From Sequoia sempervirens (Eukaryota > Streptophyta > Pinopsida > Cupressales > Cupressaceae), in the NCBI GenBank assembly GCA_007258455.2, contig VDFB02000002.1, forward strand, positions 291,283 through 355,282: a stretch of DNA of 64,000 nucleotides. Direction: 5' to 3'. The position numbers were made by a program, and so were the translations under genes. This document shows, one piece after another, positions 46,406-56,851 of this stretch. Position 1 is the stretch's first letter. Every line of letters starts with the position of its first letter. Below the pieces are notes generated by a model, which worked only from the letters and a program-made list of their open reading frames with translations, searched no databases and was not told where the DNA came from.

Positions 46406-47605
46406 ATGCCTATCTTCACACGAGCAGCATATCAAAAACAACAAGAACAAGAAAATGAAAAAATAGCAGCCATGACTGAAGAAAACCCTTGGGGACGATA
46501 TAGCAACACTGATCCTCTTATTAACTCACATGAGAAGGAAATAACTGCAGAAGAAATCGAGAAAGTGCAACAAGACCCTCATTTCCATAAATTTATGGAA
46601 AAGATGCTAGAGCAAGACATGGAAAAGTATCTTCTCTTATTAGCTGACAAAGGTGCTAAGCTTCCTAAAGACTTTGATGTCAATCAACTCAAGGAAGCAA
46701 CCACACCTAACTCAACTAATATAGAGAATCCAAATCAAATAGATGCTTTGACAAGACAAATCCAACAGTTACAATTACAATTCCAGAATATCCAACAAGG
46801 GCCAACAAAGAGGTATCTATTACAAGACATTTTCCCTTATCCATTTGACTCAAGCATCAACATGATACCATTTCCAAGGTATTGTGAGTACCCAACATAC
46901 AACAAATACAATGGGAGAACTGATCCGTTTGACCACGTACGAGAATTTCGAGCTATGAGCATAGAGTTCGCACACGAGGACTCTTACTTACTACGGTTAT
47001 TCCCAAGAAGCCTAGGAAACACTTGCATGGAGTGGTTTTCTAAATTAGAACCTGGAATTCAATCCTTTGAGGAACTAATCAATAGGTTCATAACACACTT
47101 CTCATTCAACATCCAACATGGGGTAACCTTAAAAGAACTTTACAACACCAAACAAGCAAAGGGCGAAAAGTTTCTCTCTTTTCTCCAACGATGGAGAAGG
47201 CTATTTGCTAAATACCCTAGATCTATTCCTGAAGAGGAGAAGATAGAGATGTTCATTGATAACTTAGTAGATGACATGAACTACAGATTGGACTTACAAT
47301 GTCCATCCACATTTGAACAAGTTATCGAAAAAGGGCTTAAAATCGAAGAGGCTCTAATCAAAAGAGGAACAATCAAACATTTCACTGAAGGTTCAAACAA
47401 TAACCATTCCTCTAACAGCAACAACGAAAAGCCAAGATTTTGGCAAAAGAACAAGAATACTGATACCATGATCGATGCACATACATCTAAACCAGTATTC
47501 ACCTTGACACCAACTACTACAAACAAACAAAACAATGGTTTTAATATCAAACAAAGTAGTGATCAAGGAAATAATCAAAACAGTGGAGAAACAAAAACCC
47601 AATAA
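46406..47605 (+). CDS. Gag polyprotein of Tat element 3
   Basis: The 399-codon frame starts at the first ATG after the leader. Residues about 150-300 match the plant retrotransposon gag domain (YNKYNGRTDPFDHVREF, CMEWFSKLEPGIQSFEELIN, QAKGEKFLSFLQRWRR). A Gln-rich coiled segment (residues 110-130) precedes it, and an Asn-rich tail follows. Gag would form the virus-like particle. It ends at TAA 47603. The pol frame continues in the same phase after that stop, and the knuckle CHYHQNKGHMTENC lies just beyond it, so the stop splits one gag-pol. It is either a suppressible stop or a CAA-to-TAA mutation. Confidence 0.88.
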   Translation: MPIFTRAAYQKQQEQENEKIAAMTEENPWGRYSNTDPLINSHEKEITAEEIEKVQQDPHFHKFMEKMLEQDMEKYLLLLADKGAKLPKDFDVNQLKEATTPNSTNIENPNQIDALTRQIQQLQLQFQNIQQGPTKRYLLQDIFPYPFDSSINMIPFPRYCEYPTYNKYNGRTDPFDHVREFRAMSIEFAHEDSYLLRLFPRSLGNTCMEWFSKLEPGIQSFEELINRFITHFSFNIQHGVTLKELYNTKQAKGEKFLSFLQRWRRLFAKYPRSIPEEEKIEMFIDNLVDDMNYRLDLQCPSTFEQVIEKGLKIEEALIKRGTIKHFTEGSNNNHSSNSNNEKPRFWQKNKNTDTMIDAHTSKPVFTLTPTTTNKQNNGFNIKQSSDQGNNQNSGETKTQ

Positions 47606-50600
47606 TTCCAACGACCCTCCAATAAACGAAAATTCATGCCATTAGGACAACCATTGGAATCAGTCCTCAAAGAACTCTTAAACGAAAAACTCATTCAAGT
47701 GCAAAAGGCTAGAAATTGGGACCCTCAAGTCAAACCATCATGGTGGAATGACTTACATTACTGTCACTATCATCAAAATAAAGGTCACATGACTGAAAAT
47801 TGTTGGCAATTAAAACATGTGGTACAAGACCTCATAGATCAAAATAAAGTATTCGTAGAGGGCCCTCAAACAAACAAGGATCATACAACATTAAAAAATC
47901 CTCTACCCAATTATCAAAAGGGAGAATCTTCTTCCGCAAACACCAAAGGTAAGAACGTTGGTTATGTTTATGACGCAACAATCCTTTGTTTTTCTGCTGC
48001 CAAAGAGGATGAAGAGTTATGCAATCAAATCAACCAGAACAATGACATTACATCTACCAATTTGGTACAACATATGGACAAATCCAAAAACCAAATCAAT
48101 GTAGTCACACTCAAAGGGAAACAAGAGTACCAACCGGTTAATGCCACAACAAGGGCACAATCCAAAGTTATATTGAAAGGAGCATCAATATCATCCCCAT
48201 CAGTGGATCCCCCCTCCAATCAATATAATCTCATTGATCAATTGCAGAAAATACCGGCACAAATATCAATCTTGGAACTTTTGAAGATTTCCCCATCACA
48301 CAAAGAGGTTCTTGAACAAGCTCTCGTATCAACTATAGTACCTAACAATCTGGATGTGTGTCAATTCCAAGCTATGGTGGGACATCTATCTGCACCTCAT
48401 TGCCTTTCTTTTTCCGAACATGATGATGTATCACTCACCCATCCGCATAATTCCGCCCTTCACATTGAAGTCCTTATCCATAAACATCGTGTAAAACGTG
48501 TCCTGATAGATGGAGGGGCTGGTTTAAATATTTGTACCTTAAAGCTGATTCGTGCACTAGGATACTCAGATGAAGCCATTGATACCAGAAGAAAAATCAC
48601 AATCAAAGCATATGATGAAGAAGAAAGGTCCTCTACAGGATTGATCATATTACCCATTCAAGTTGGGCCTATTGTCCAAAAAGTGGTTTGCCAAGTCTTA
48701 GATAGGGAACTGACATACAACATACTGTTGGGACGCCCTTGGATCCATGATATGCAAGCAGTACCGTCTACCTATCATCAATGCCTAAAATTTCCCGTCA
48801 ATGGACAGGAGGTAACAATCACAGCAGACTACAATGACACCCAAGCTTGTCATACATTGAAGACATCTCAGGATACATTCATACCTAACAATAGAGAAGT
48901 TGGCACATCAGATAGTGAGCAACATCAAAGCTTCATTTCAAAGTGGCTTCCAAAACAACAAAGATCACAAGAGATAAGGGTGGCACAATCTAACCCTTCA
49001 AATGTTGAAGAACAATTGGCTCCACTCTCACATCAATTCACCAAAGAAGTACAGATAAGTGACAAAGGAATAAGTGAATATGGTGTTGGACACTCATTCC
49101 ATCTATCACAAATGTTACCCTCCTTACAAACACATGGACAGCCATCCACAAACACCCACACTTCACAACAATCTACAACAGCATTAGATGGCAGATTTGT
49201 AAAAGCTGGGAGCTTAGATGAAGAATCAGAAGATAAGGCCATACTAAATTGGCTTTATAAGGATGAAGAAGCCTCTGTTTCCACAAGTAACATCATAGAG
49301 ACAAATCAATATGGGAAAGGAAAAACTATTCTGGAGAAAATGGGATATTCAGGACAGGGACCTCTTGGGTTAAGAAAACAAGGCATAACAGAACCAATCC
49401 AGCCTCTTACGCTCCAACATAAGGACAAAACTGGACTAGGATACATAGAAAAAGCAAGAGCAGAAATCACCAATAAAACCGTGGAGCGTATTCTTCAAAT
49501 AAGAGATAATTCTAAAACAGATTCAAATGAGTATGAGTGGGACAACCTATCAGAGGTTTCCTATGAAGATATTCAGATTGATATTATCAAAAAGTATACC
49601 CCCAATCACGAGGAGGGTCAAAGCTCAAGTTTTAATCCTATTGTCTTTGAAACGCAAAATTTTGATGACTCAAGTGAAGATGAACGGACATCGATTGAGA
49701 TAAATGATGTGGAAGAAAATACCTTTGTAGGCCTCGACATAACCATAGACAACCTAGATGACATTTCCGTCCGAGCTTTCACAATCGCTGACCTCAACCC
49801 ATCTAATGATTCATTGCCTTTACTACATCCCGAACTTATCGAATGGGAAGCCCAACATCCTATTAATCTCCCTGTTTTTGACAATGATTCCTCCATTATT
49901 AACTACCTTTGCTGTGAGGAATCCGATGCTTGTTCTACCAATACTTCTTTTAATGATGCTTTTAGGCAGGAGGATGCCAAACCTTCCAGTTGCAAAAATA
50001 TGAAAGAAAAAAATGGATCTAATGGTGAAAACCATTCTATGGCAGTATTTGATCCTAAAATAGTAAAAATAAAGAACGCATCCGATGGCAAAAACCTCAT
50101 TGAGGCACCAAAGGATGGAAGGTTTGACATTCTCCCGCAACATTACCATGAAAGATCATCAGTGTTAATAGAACCCACACAGTCTATTAATATTGGCACA
50201 GCGGAAAAAGCAAGAATATTACACCTGGCCGCATCCATGACAGATACAGAAAAGCCAGATTTTATCAAATTCTTTGAAGAACGATGCATCAATTTTGCTT
50301 GGTCATACTCTGACATGCCAGGCTTGGACACAGATCTCATTATGCATCACTTATCCTTACCAGCTGGCACTAAACCAGTAAAACAGAAGCTGAGAAAAAT
50401 GCATCCACATGTTGCATTATTAGTGAAAAATGACTTGAAGAAATTACTAGATGCTGGATTCATCAAATCTATTGACTATGCGGAATGGATATCCAACATT
50501 GTGCCTGTTTCAAAGCCAGATAACACCATCAGAATATGTACTGATTTTCGGGATTTAAATAAAGCATGTCCAAAGGATGATTTTCCTTTGCCAAACATAG

Positions 50601-51088
50601 ACATGATTGTAGATCTCACAGCCGGCCATAAAATGCTATCACTCATGGATGGATTTTCAGGATACAATCAAATCAAGATAGCTCCTGAAGACCAAGAAAA
50701 GACAGCCTTTACATGTCCATGGGGCACTTTTTGCTGGAACGTCATGCCTTTTGGGTTAAAGAATGCAGGAGCTACATACCAGCGGGCTATGACAACAATC
50801 TTCCACGACATGATGCATACCTTCATGGAGGACTATGTGGACGACATCTTAGCCAAATCTTACACCAGGGAAGGACATCTAGAGATATTGGCCAAAATAT
50901 TTGACAGGTTGGAAAAATTCAAAGTCAGATTGAATCCAAAGAAATGTGCCTTTGGAGTAACATCAACAAAGCTCCTAGGATACATAGTTTCTACAAAGGG
51001 AATTGAAGTAGATCCGGCAAAAGTCCAGGCCATTATGGAAATGCCACCTCCTAAGAATATTAGCACATTAAGATCTCTACAAGGCTGA
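47606..51088 (+). CDS. Pol of Tat element 3: knuckle, protease, G-patch, reverse transcriptase
   Basis: The open frame is in phase with gag; its first ATG is at 47636. In order: knuckle-like CHYHQNKGHMTENC with WQLKHVVQDLI (residues 44-69); protease with loop VLIDGGAGLNI (about residue 288) and LLGRPWIHDMQ (about 365); G-patch ILEKMGYSGQGPLGL (about 566-580); and reverse transcriptase from about residue 900, with RICTDFRDLNKACPKDD, GFSGYNQIKIA, WGTFCWNVMPFGLKNAG and active site YVDDILAKS at 50834-50860. Protease uses Asp-Gly-Gly, as in other Tat elements. The frame ends at TGA 51086, where the homologous sequence runs on, so the stop is probably a CGA-to-TGA change. Confidence 0.9.
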   Translation, partial: FQRPSNKRKFMPLGQPLESVLKELLNEKLIQVQKARNWDPQVKPSWWNDLHYCHYHQNKGHMTENCWQLKHVVQDLIDQNKVFVEGPQTNKDHTTLKNPLPNYQKGESSSANTKGKNVGYVYDATILCFSAAKEDEELCNQINQNNDITSTNLVQHMDKSKNQINVVTLKGKQEYQPVNATTRAQSKVILKGASISSPSVDPPSNQYNLIDQLQKIPAQISILELLKISPSHKEVLEQALVSTIVPNNLDVCQFQAMVGHLSAPHCLSFSEHDDVSLTHPHNSALHIEVLIHKHRVKRVLIDGGAGLNICTLKLIRALGYSDEAIDTRRKITIKAYDEEERSSTGLIILPIQVGPIVQKVVCQVLDRELTYNILLGRPWIHDMQAVPSTYHQCLKFPVNGQEVTITADYNDTQACHTLKTSQDTFIPNNREVGTSDSEQHQSFISKWLPKQQRSQEIRVAQSNPSNVEEQLAPLSHQFTKEVQISDKGISEYGVGHSFHLSQMLPSLQTHGQPSTNTHTSQQSTTALDGRFVKAGSLDEESEDKAILNWLYKDEEASVSTSNIIETNQYGKGKTILEKMGYSGQGPLGLRKQGITEPIQPLTLQHKDKTGLGYIEKARAEITNKTVERILQIRDNSKTDSNEYEWDNLSEVSYEDIQIDIIKKYTPNHEEGQSSSFNPIVFETQNFDDSSEDERTSIEINDVEENTFVGLDITIDNLDDISVRAFTIADLNPSNDSLPLLHPELIEWEAQHPINLPVFDNDSSIINYLCCEESDACSTNTSFNDAFRQEDAKPSSCKNMKEKNGSNGENHSMAVFDPKIVKIKNASDGKNLIEAPKDGRFDILPQHYHERSSVLIEPTQSINIGTAEKARILHLAASMTDTEKPDFIKFFEERCINFAWSYSDMPGLDTDLIMHHLSLPAGTKPVKQKLRKMHPHVALLVKNDLKKLLDAGFIKSIDYAEWISNIVPVSKPDNTIRICTDFRDLNKACPKDDFPLPNIDMIVDLTAGHKMLSLMDGFSGYNQIKIAPEDQEKTAFTCPWGTFCWNVMPFGLKNAGATYQRAMTTIFHDMMHTFMEDYVDDILAKSYTREGHLEILAKIFDRLEKFKVRLNPKKCAFGVTSTKLLGYIVSTKGIEVDPAKVQAIMEMPPPKNISTLRSLQG

Positions 51089-51882
51089 CTACAGTCCATC
51101 AGAAGATTCATCTCCCAACTAGCAGATCGGTGTCATCCGTTCAACCATCTCTTGCATAAAAATGTGCCTTTCAAATGGGATGAACAGTACCTTCAATCAA
51201 ATCAAGCATTATCTGAAACCAATCTTGGTACCACCCAGTGAAGACAAGCCATTATTGTTATATATTGCAACAACAGACATTTCTTTAGGAGCCTTGCTAG
51301 CACAAGAGGATAAAGAAGGAAAGGAACAAGGCTATATACTATATCAGCAGGACACTCAATGGACATGAAGTAAACTACACCTTCATTGAAAAATCATGCT
51401 TAGCAGTAGTATTTGCAACACAAAAATTGCGACACTATATGCTTACTCACACTATCAAACTTGTTGCAAAAATTGATCCTCTCAAGTATTTACTGAGCAA
51501 AGCAGCTTTAACAGGAAGGTTGGCAAAGTGGGTCATGCTCCTCAGTGAGTTTGATATTTAGTATGTGGAAAGGTGAGCTATCAAAGGACAAGCCATCGCC
51601 GATCAATTAGCAGAAGCTCCATTATCTGACAGTCATCATATGACCATGGAATTTCCTGATGCAGATATCCTCAATGTAACAACACAACCATGGAAACTCT
51701 ACTTCGATGGATCCTACACACAACATGGATCAGGAGCAGGAATTCTATTTGTCACACCTCTTGGGCACACAATCCCATGATCATACAGGCTTACCTTCTG
51801 TTGCACTAACAATGTGGCAGAATATGAAGCTTTGATCCTTGGAATTAAAGTGGCTATTGAATGGAAAATCACAGAACTATAG
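51089..51882 (+). pseudogene. RNase H regions of Tat element 3, broken
   Basis: After TGA 51086 the reading continues as LQSIRRFISQLADRCHPFNH, then changes frame twice (about 51200 and 51350). It covers the gypsy-type RNase H (LYIATTDISLGALLAQ, FIEKSCLAVVFATQKL, GRLAKWVMLLSEFD). The archaeal-type RNase H begins near 51690 with LYFDGSYTQHGSGAG (Asp), NNVAEYEALILG (Glu) and YGDSQLIIYQ (Asp, 51886). Stops at about 51559, 51777 and 51880 break it. Dual RNase H supports Tat membership. Confidence 0.85.
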
Positions 51883-53442
51883 GTGTATGGAGACTCCCAG
51901 TTAATCATCTATCAAGTCAACAATGATTATCAAACTAAGGATGACAGACTGATTTTGTACAAGAGGCTGGTGGATGACCTACGAAAGTACTTCATAGAAA
52001 TCAAATTTGAGCAGATACCAAGATCAGAGAACAAAGCAGCAGATGCCATGGCCACAATAGCATCTCTTCTACAAATGCCTGAAACGCAAGATCGTTATCG
52101 ATTTATTGTAGAACAAGTATCAAACCCTGCATACGCAAATCCCAAATCCCAAACCATAAGCCTTTTGGATAGTGCCCAATCCTCCATTTATGGAGAAATT
52201 TATACTTATCTGAAAGATAATATCTTACCACCAGATCTTTCTCGCAACCAAAAGCGCAACTTCATACGCCAATCCGCCAAACATACCATTATTGCTGATA
52301 CCCTTTACCGTCGAGGCCTAGATGGTACTCTTTTACGTTGTTTAGAACATGACGAATCCGCTTCCGCTTTACATGAGGTCCATGAAGGAATTTGTGGAAC
52401 ACATTCAAGTGGATTATCTTTAGCCAAGAAACTCCTTCGTTTGGGGTATTACTGGCCACACATGGAGCAAGAGTCTTATCACTTTGTCAAAAGATGTTCA
52501 AAATGCCAGATCCATGGCAATCTTATACATGCACCAGCACAAGAGCTGCATCCATTTGCAACTACATGGCCTTTCTGTCAGTGGGGACTAGACTTGGTAG
52601 GGAAAATTCACCCATCTTCATCTAATGGACACAAATTCATTATCACAGCAACCGAATATTTTACAAAATGGGTGGAGGCAGTTCCCTTAACCACAATCAC
52701 TGGAAAGCAAATATCATCTTTCATTCTTAATTATCTCATTTGTAGATATGGGATACCCCATTCAATCATCACAGATAATGGCAGGCCTTTCAAGAACCAA
52801 GACGTCCAAGAACTATGTGAAAAGTTCCACATCCAACATCGCTTTTCAACCCCATATTACCCTCAAGGTAATGGACAGGCAGAAGCTTCAAATAAAACAA
52901 TCCTCAAAATTCTCAAGAAGACTGTAAATGAAGTGGGACGTGATTGGCATGTTCAGCTTAACCCTGCTCTTTGGGCTTACAGGACAAGCATCAGAACACC
53001 AACAGGAGCTACACCATATGCTCTTGTCTATGGATCAGAAGCAATATTACCTATTGAGGTAGAAATTCCATCCCTTCGAGTCTCACTAAAGGGACTCATT
53101 TCAGATGAAGATTATAGGGTCTCTAGACTTCAGGAATTAGAGCTACTTGATGAACGTCGACAACAAGCTGTTAATCATTTGACAGCCTATCAACAAAGGA
53201 TGTCTAGAAACTATAATCATAGGGTTAAACCTAGAGTCTTCCAGATTGGAGACTTGGTCCTACGGGAAAACCCTAGAAATCAAGCAGACAGAGAAAAGAA
53301 GGGAAAGTTTGAACCTAACTGGATAGGACCTTATGTAATCATATCAGTCTATGGATCAGGAGCATATCGACTGTCTACACCAGAGGGAGACATGTTGGAG
53401 GAGCCCATGAACAACATTCATCTCCGGCGATTCTACACTTGA
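51883..53442 (+). CDS. RNase H end and integrase of Tat element 3
   Basis: The 519-codon frame starts in the archaeal RNase H (residues 1-70, ending RSENKAADAMATIA). Integrase follows: an HHCC finger at about residues 165-210 (HEVHEGICGTHSSG, CSKCQIHG), then the catalytic core with WGLDLVGKIH (first Asp), ITDNGRPFKNQDV (second Asp) and PQGNGQAEASNK (Glu), all three intact. The C-terminal region follows with IGDLVLRENP, KGKFEPNWIGPYVI and LRRFYT. No chromodomain follows. The first ATG only marks the open stretch after the stop at 51880, so this is part of the gag-pol precursor, not a separate gene. The protein would insert the cDNA copy in the nucleus. Confidence 0.9.
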   Translation: MYGDSQLIIYQVNNDYQTKDDRLILYKRLVDDLRKYFIEIKFEQIPRSENKAADAMATIASLLQMPETQDRYRFIVEQVSNPAYANPKSQTISLLDSAQSSIYGEIYTYLKDNILPPDLSRNQKRNFIRQSAKHTIIADTLYRRGLDGTLLRCLEHDESASALHEVHEGICGTHSSGLSLAKKLLRLGYYWPHMEQESYHFVKRCSKCQIHGNLIHAPAQELHPFATTWPFCQWGLDLVGKIHPSSSNGHKFIITATEYFTKWVEAVPLTTITGKQISSFILNYLICRYGIPHSIITDNGRPFKNQDVQELCEKFHIQHRFSTPYYPQGNGQAEASNKTILKILKKTVNEVGRDWHVQLNPALWAYRTSIRTPTGATPYALVYGSEAILPIEVEIPSLRVSLKGLISDEDYRVSRLQELELLDERRQQAVNHLTAYQQRMSRNYNHRVKPRVFQIGDLVLRENPRNQADREKKGKFEPNWIGPYVIISVYGSGAYRLSTPEGDMLEEPMNNIHLRRFYT

Positions 53443-54401
53443 GGATATCTAGTGCACGGTCAATAAAGTTGTCTCGATGAAAACCTGGCAAACAGGCGTC
53501 ATGATGACAGAAAAAGAGAGAAATAAAACAAAAAAATAGAGAAATATTGACAAAAGCAAAAAAAAAAAAAAAAAAGAAGAAGAAGAAGAGAGGACACAAT
53601 AAAAATAAGTGATGAAAACCTAGAAAACAGGCGTTACTTGTAATTTTCACCAAAACTCCTCTATCTATTGGGTACAGTGTTGTTACGATTGTTTCCTTTC
53701 ATATCATTTCCATCTATCATTTGAGATTATCACTATCCATATCATAGCAAGGATACCATGTTTTACCCTAGCTTGGGGGCAACATCCTAATGTTATCTAG
53801 TACAAGTAGACTTTCAGCTTACATGGAAGGGCAGTTAAACATAACAACATCAAGTGGCAACCCATCAAAGTCCAAAAACATCAGAAAATTCAAAGTCCAA
53901 AAACATCAGAAAATCTAAAAAATCTAAAAACATCAGAAAATCAAAAACACAAAAATAGAGTCTGCATCAGTCAAAAGTGGAGTCTGTGTTAGTCGAACTA
54001 CATGGTCTCTACGTGTATAACATAGGCAAGACTAATCTTTGATCAGTCCCCGAGACCCCTAGGATAGGTCTTTTAGGTCGCATCACTTGGTCAAAACATT
54101 TGGGAAAATCATGCACACATCAGCACACACATCTCGACACTGATGATCTAATCTGAATAATGATTTGAAAATACATTAAGTAGAATTTGAATTATTGTGC
54201 TTTTTATCATTTGATTATCATTTCTTTGGAGCAACTCAATGATGTATTGAACTAGAGATGTAAGGAAGAAGAATGATATCTTTTCTTTGTCTGCTGTTTG
54301 TGAATTAGTCATTATTGTTTTGTGAATTGTCACAGGAAATGCTCTACCAAGTATCATGGATGACATTCAAATTCACTTAAGAAAATGATTAATTCTTGTT
54401 T

Positions 54402-54545
54402 GTTTACGCAAGAAATGCTCAGGTCATCATTGGTCTATCTTATACCATGATGCTTGTGTTCGCTTGCAATATCGAAAATCATGAAAGAAATACTCAGGTC
54501 ATCATTGGTCTATCTCATATCATTGATGCTTGTATTCGCTTTCAA
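54402..54545 (+). repeat. 72-bp tandem duplication
   Basis: AAATGCTCAGGTCATCATTG at 54413 is repeated as AAATACTCAGGTCATCATTG at 54486, with matching GGTCTATCTTATA/GGTCTATCTCATA and TGATGCTTGT blocks after each. Confidence 0.75.
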
Positions 54546-55284
54546 CATTTTTAAAAGCTCAGTGATGATACAAAGCAGAATCAAAAGATTATTGAAATGA
54601 CACTTAGAATTTCATGGTTAAAATAAATTGCATCCATATTAGTCTTGCATATGCATTTATAGATTGTTTCAAAAAGCTACCAAATTTCAATCTCAAAAGC
54701 TACATGTATGCCCTCTCCTCATCATATCACTATCTCTTCAATAATTCTTAGGATAATATATAATTGTTTTCCTAATCACCTCTTTCTGAATCATTTTCTT
54801 TCATTTCAATCATCTCAAATTCCATCCAATCTTAATCTATTACAAGTCTAGCACAAATCATTTAATAACATCCTTGGTTTTGTTCCCATCCTTATTACAA
54901 GCCTTTATCCAATCATCATCATCATCATCATCATCATCATTGGGATGTATCCTTCCCTATCATTTTGTGTTGTTTCGGGATGTATCCTTCCCTCATCAAC
55001 AACACTCTTATCATCATCATCAATCAATCTTGGCTTGCAACTTGACTGGGGAAACATCATGTTTATCCTTGAATCCATTTGTGCTTACTTACTTTTCATC
55101 TTCTCCTTTCATTATCTCTTCCTCATCCCATCCCCTATTCTATTCATCATTTTGCATCATCAAGTCCCAGTACATTAATCAATCTTATACTGGGGCATCT
55201 CAATCAATCAAAGAAGTCAAACCACATTGCCTAATCAAATCTGAATCAGCTCTAATGAGACTTTGATCAAATCTTGTGAGCATC

Positions 55285-55445
55285 TATTATTGATTCTCGC
55301 CTATCATGAGGTCAATTATTAATCAATCATTGATCCTCGCCTATCATGAGGTCAATCAATCATCAATCTATCATTGATCCTCACCAATCATGAGGTCAAT
55401 TATCAATCAATCTATCATTGAATCTCACCTATCATGAGATCAATA
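55285..55445 (+). repeat. Four hairpin-forming repeats, about 40 bp each
   Basis: Each unit reads ATTGATCCTCGCCTATCATG followed by AGGTCAAT, or a close variant. Within a unit, ATTGATCCTC pairs with GAGGTCAAT, so each can fold. They lie about 300 bases before the polypurine tract. Confidence 0.8.
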
Positions 55446-55730
55446 ATTTTCTAATCTATCAGGATCAACAATCAGTTGACGTGATTATCAATGATCATCA
55501 TAATCAAATGGAGGAATCAATATTTATTTATGGGGAGATAAATCGTTTCTCTATCATCAAATCATCATCAAATCCAAAATTCATCAATTTATCTCCCGAG
55601 GGGGCATATATCACTATCTTTTCGAAATTCATCATCTGGGACAAGTCTGGGGCATGCTTTAAAACCTTTTGTCAATACTGGCAGCCGAAGCAAAAACATT
55701 CTTTGAAACACTGTGTAAACACATCACTTC

Positions 55731-55744
55731 AAAGAGGGGCAAAA
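55731..55744 (+). promoter_or_regulatory. Polypurine tract of Tat 3
   Basis: AAAGAGGGGCAAAA directly precedes the 3' LTR start TGTAGACACC, as expected for the plus-strand primer. Confidence 0.8.
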
Positions 55745-56851
55745 TGTAGACACCTAAAAATAGTCTGGAGAATCCAATTAATTGAATACGCCTTATTTGA
55801 TTAATTAATCTTAAATTCCTCTACTTAGTAAATAAATAGAAATATTTATTTATATTAAGTTCATTTATCAATTCTCCTATTTTTCTCTCCTAATTAAATA
55901 AACAAAATTAAAAACTTTGTTTTATTTAATTATTATCATTATTTCTTCTATCTTAAAATTGAATACACAATTTAAATAATTCGTGTTATTTAATTTCACA
56001 TTTCCTCTTAATTAAATAAAGATTGTCAAAAATCTTTTATTTAATTATCACTCTCCTTTAATTTAATAAAACCAAACCCTATAGTTTGATTTATTAAATT
56101 ATTTATTCCTCATTTTTGCTAAATTTAAATAAATTTAAATTATTTAAATTTATTGCATAAAGTTTGCACTATTCCCTCACCAATAAATATTTATTTCTCA
56201 CCAATCAAATTAATGGCACTGCCATTCACGGGAAATGCTTCAGGGAAAATCTGCAAGAAGATCTCTCAACAACCTTCCACCCACCTTCCCTCTTATATTG
56301 TCTGGTGTTTTCATGGGGAGAAACCATTCCCCATGATCAGCTCCTTCTTCTCATCCCAAGCCTTTAGATTCTCCAGAAGAAATCACAGCCCCTCATCCTG
56401 GTTTCCTGTACAATTGTGCTGCCGTGAAAGCTATAAATACAACTCTTGGGCTGCAAGAAAAGGATCCCAACTAATGTAATCTTACTCTGTAGGTTTCCAA
56501 AGCACTCAAGCATCCAATTCATCCAACAATCATCCAGCAACCATCCAGCATCCATCCAGCATCAGCATTTGCAGTCATGGCTGCCATTAGCATAGAGTTT
56601 ACATATTTAGATTAAAATAGAGTAGCATATTCTCATTTCTCATTCTCTAAGTGTCACTTAATAGTTTAATTAGCTTAAGAATCTAAGAGCTAAGTAAATT
56701 AGAGAAGTCTTTAGAGTTAGAGAGCAATAGGATAGCATTTTGAAGCTTTTTAGTTTAATTTATTTTAAATTCATTGAGTTTTAGATACAATTATCCTATT
56801 TAGAAGTGTAGATGCATTGTTTATATAGTTTTCCCCTTCTACACGCTTACA
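55745..56851 (+). repeat. 3' LTR of Tat element 3
   Basis: It is 1107 bp and about 98% identical to the 5' LTR outside the missing 70-bp unit. Most differences are C/T or G/A transitions, as expected from methylated plant repeats. It ends CTTACA, followed by the duplication ATAAG. Confidence 0.92.

Larger units (their letters stand above)
53443..55744 (+). other. 3' untranslated region of Tat element 3
   Basis: This 2.3-kb region has no convincing gene. It contains a poly-A/GAA run at 53558-53590, a repeated TCCAAAAACATCAGAAAA word at 53870-53945, a 72-bp duplication at 54402-54545, a TCATCA run near 54907-54941 and hairpin-forming repeats at 55285-55445. Long 3' regions are usual in Tat-lineage elements and often hold extra ORFs. 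None is clear here on either strand, though the frame 55418-55804 (128 codons) runs open into the LTR. Confidence 0.6.
42905..56851 (+). mobile_element. Tat-lineage Ty3/gypsy retrotransposon 3, nearly complete
   Basis: LTRs at 42905-44080 and 55745-56851 begin TGTAGACACC and end CTTACA, and the 5-bp duplication ATAAG flanks the element (42900-42904, 56852-56856). Order on the plus strand: LTR, primer site, 2.3-kb leader with an extra ORF, gag, protease, G-patch, reverse transcriptase, RNase H, archaeal-type RNase H, integrase, 2.3-kb 3' untranslated region, polypurine tract, LTR. By eye the LTRs differ at about 20 of 1100 positions plus one 70-bp length difference, so this is a fairly recent insertion. 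In-frame stops and frameshifts in pol mean this copy cannot make a whole polyprotein. Confidence 0.92.

Noticed and set aside
55285..55445. CRISPR-like array from four palindromic repeats
   Set aside because: The spacers are similar AT-rich filler, not unique sequence, and the repeats are inside a retrotransposon 3' region.
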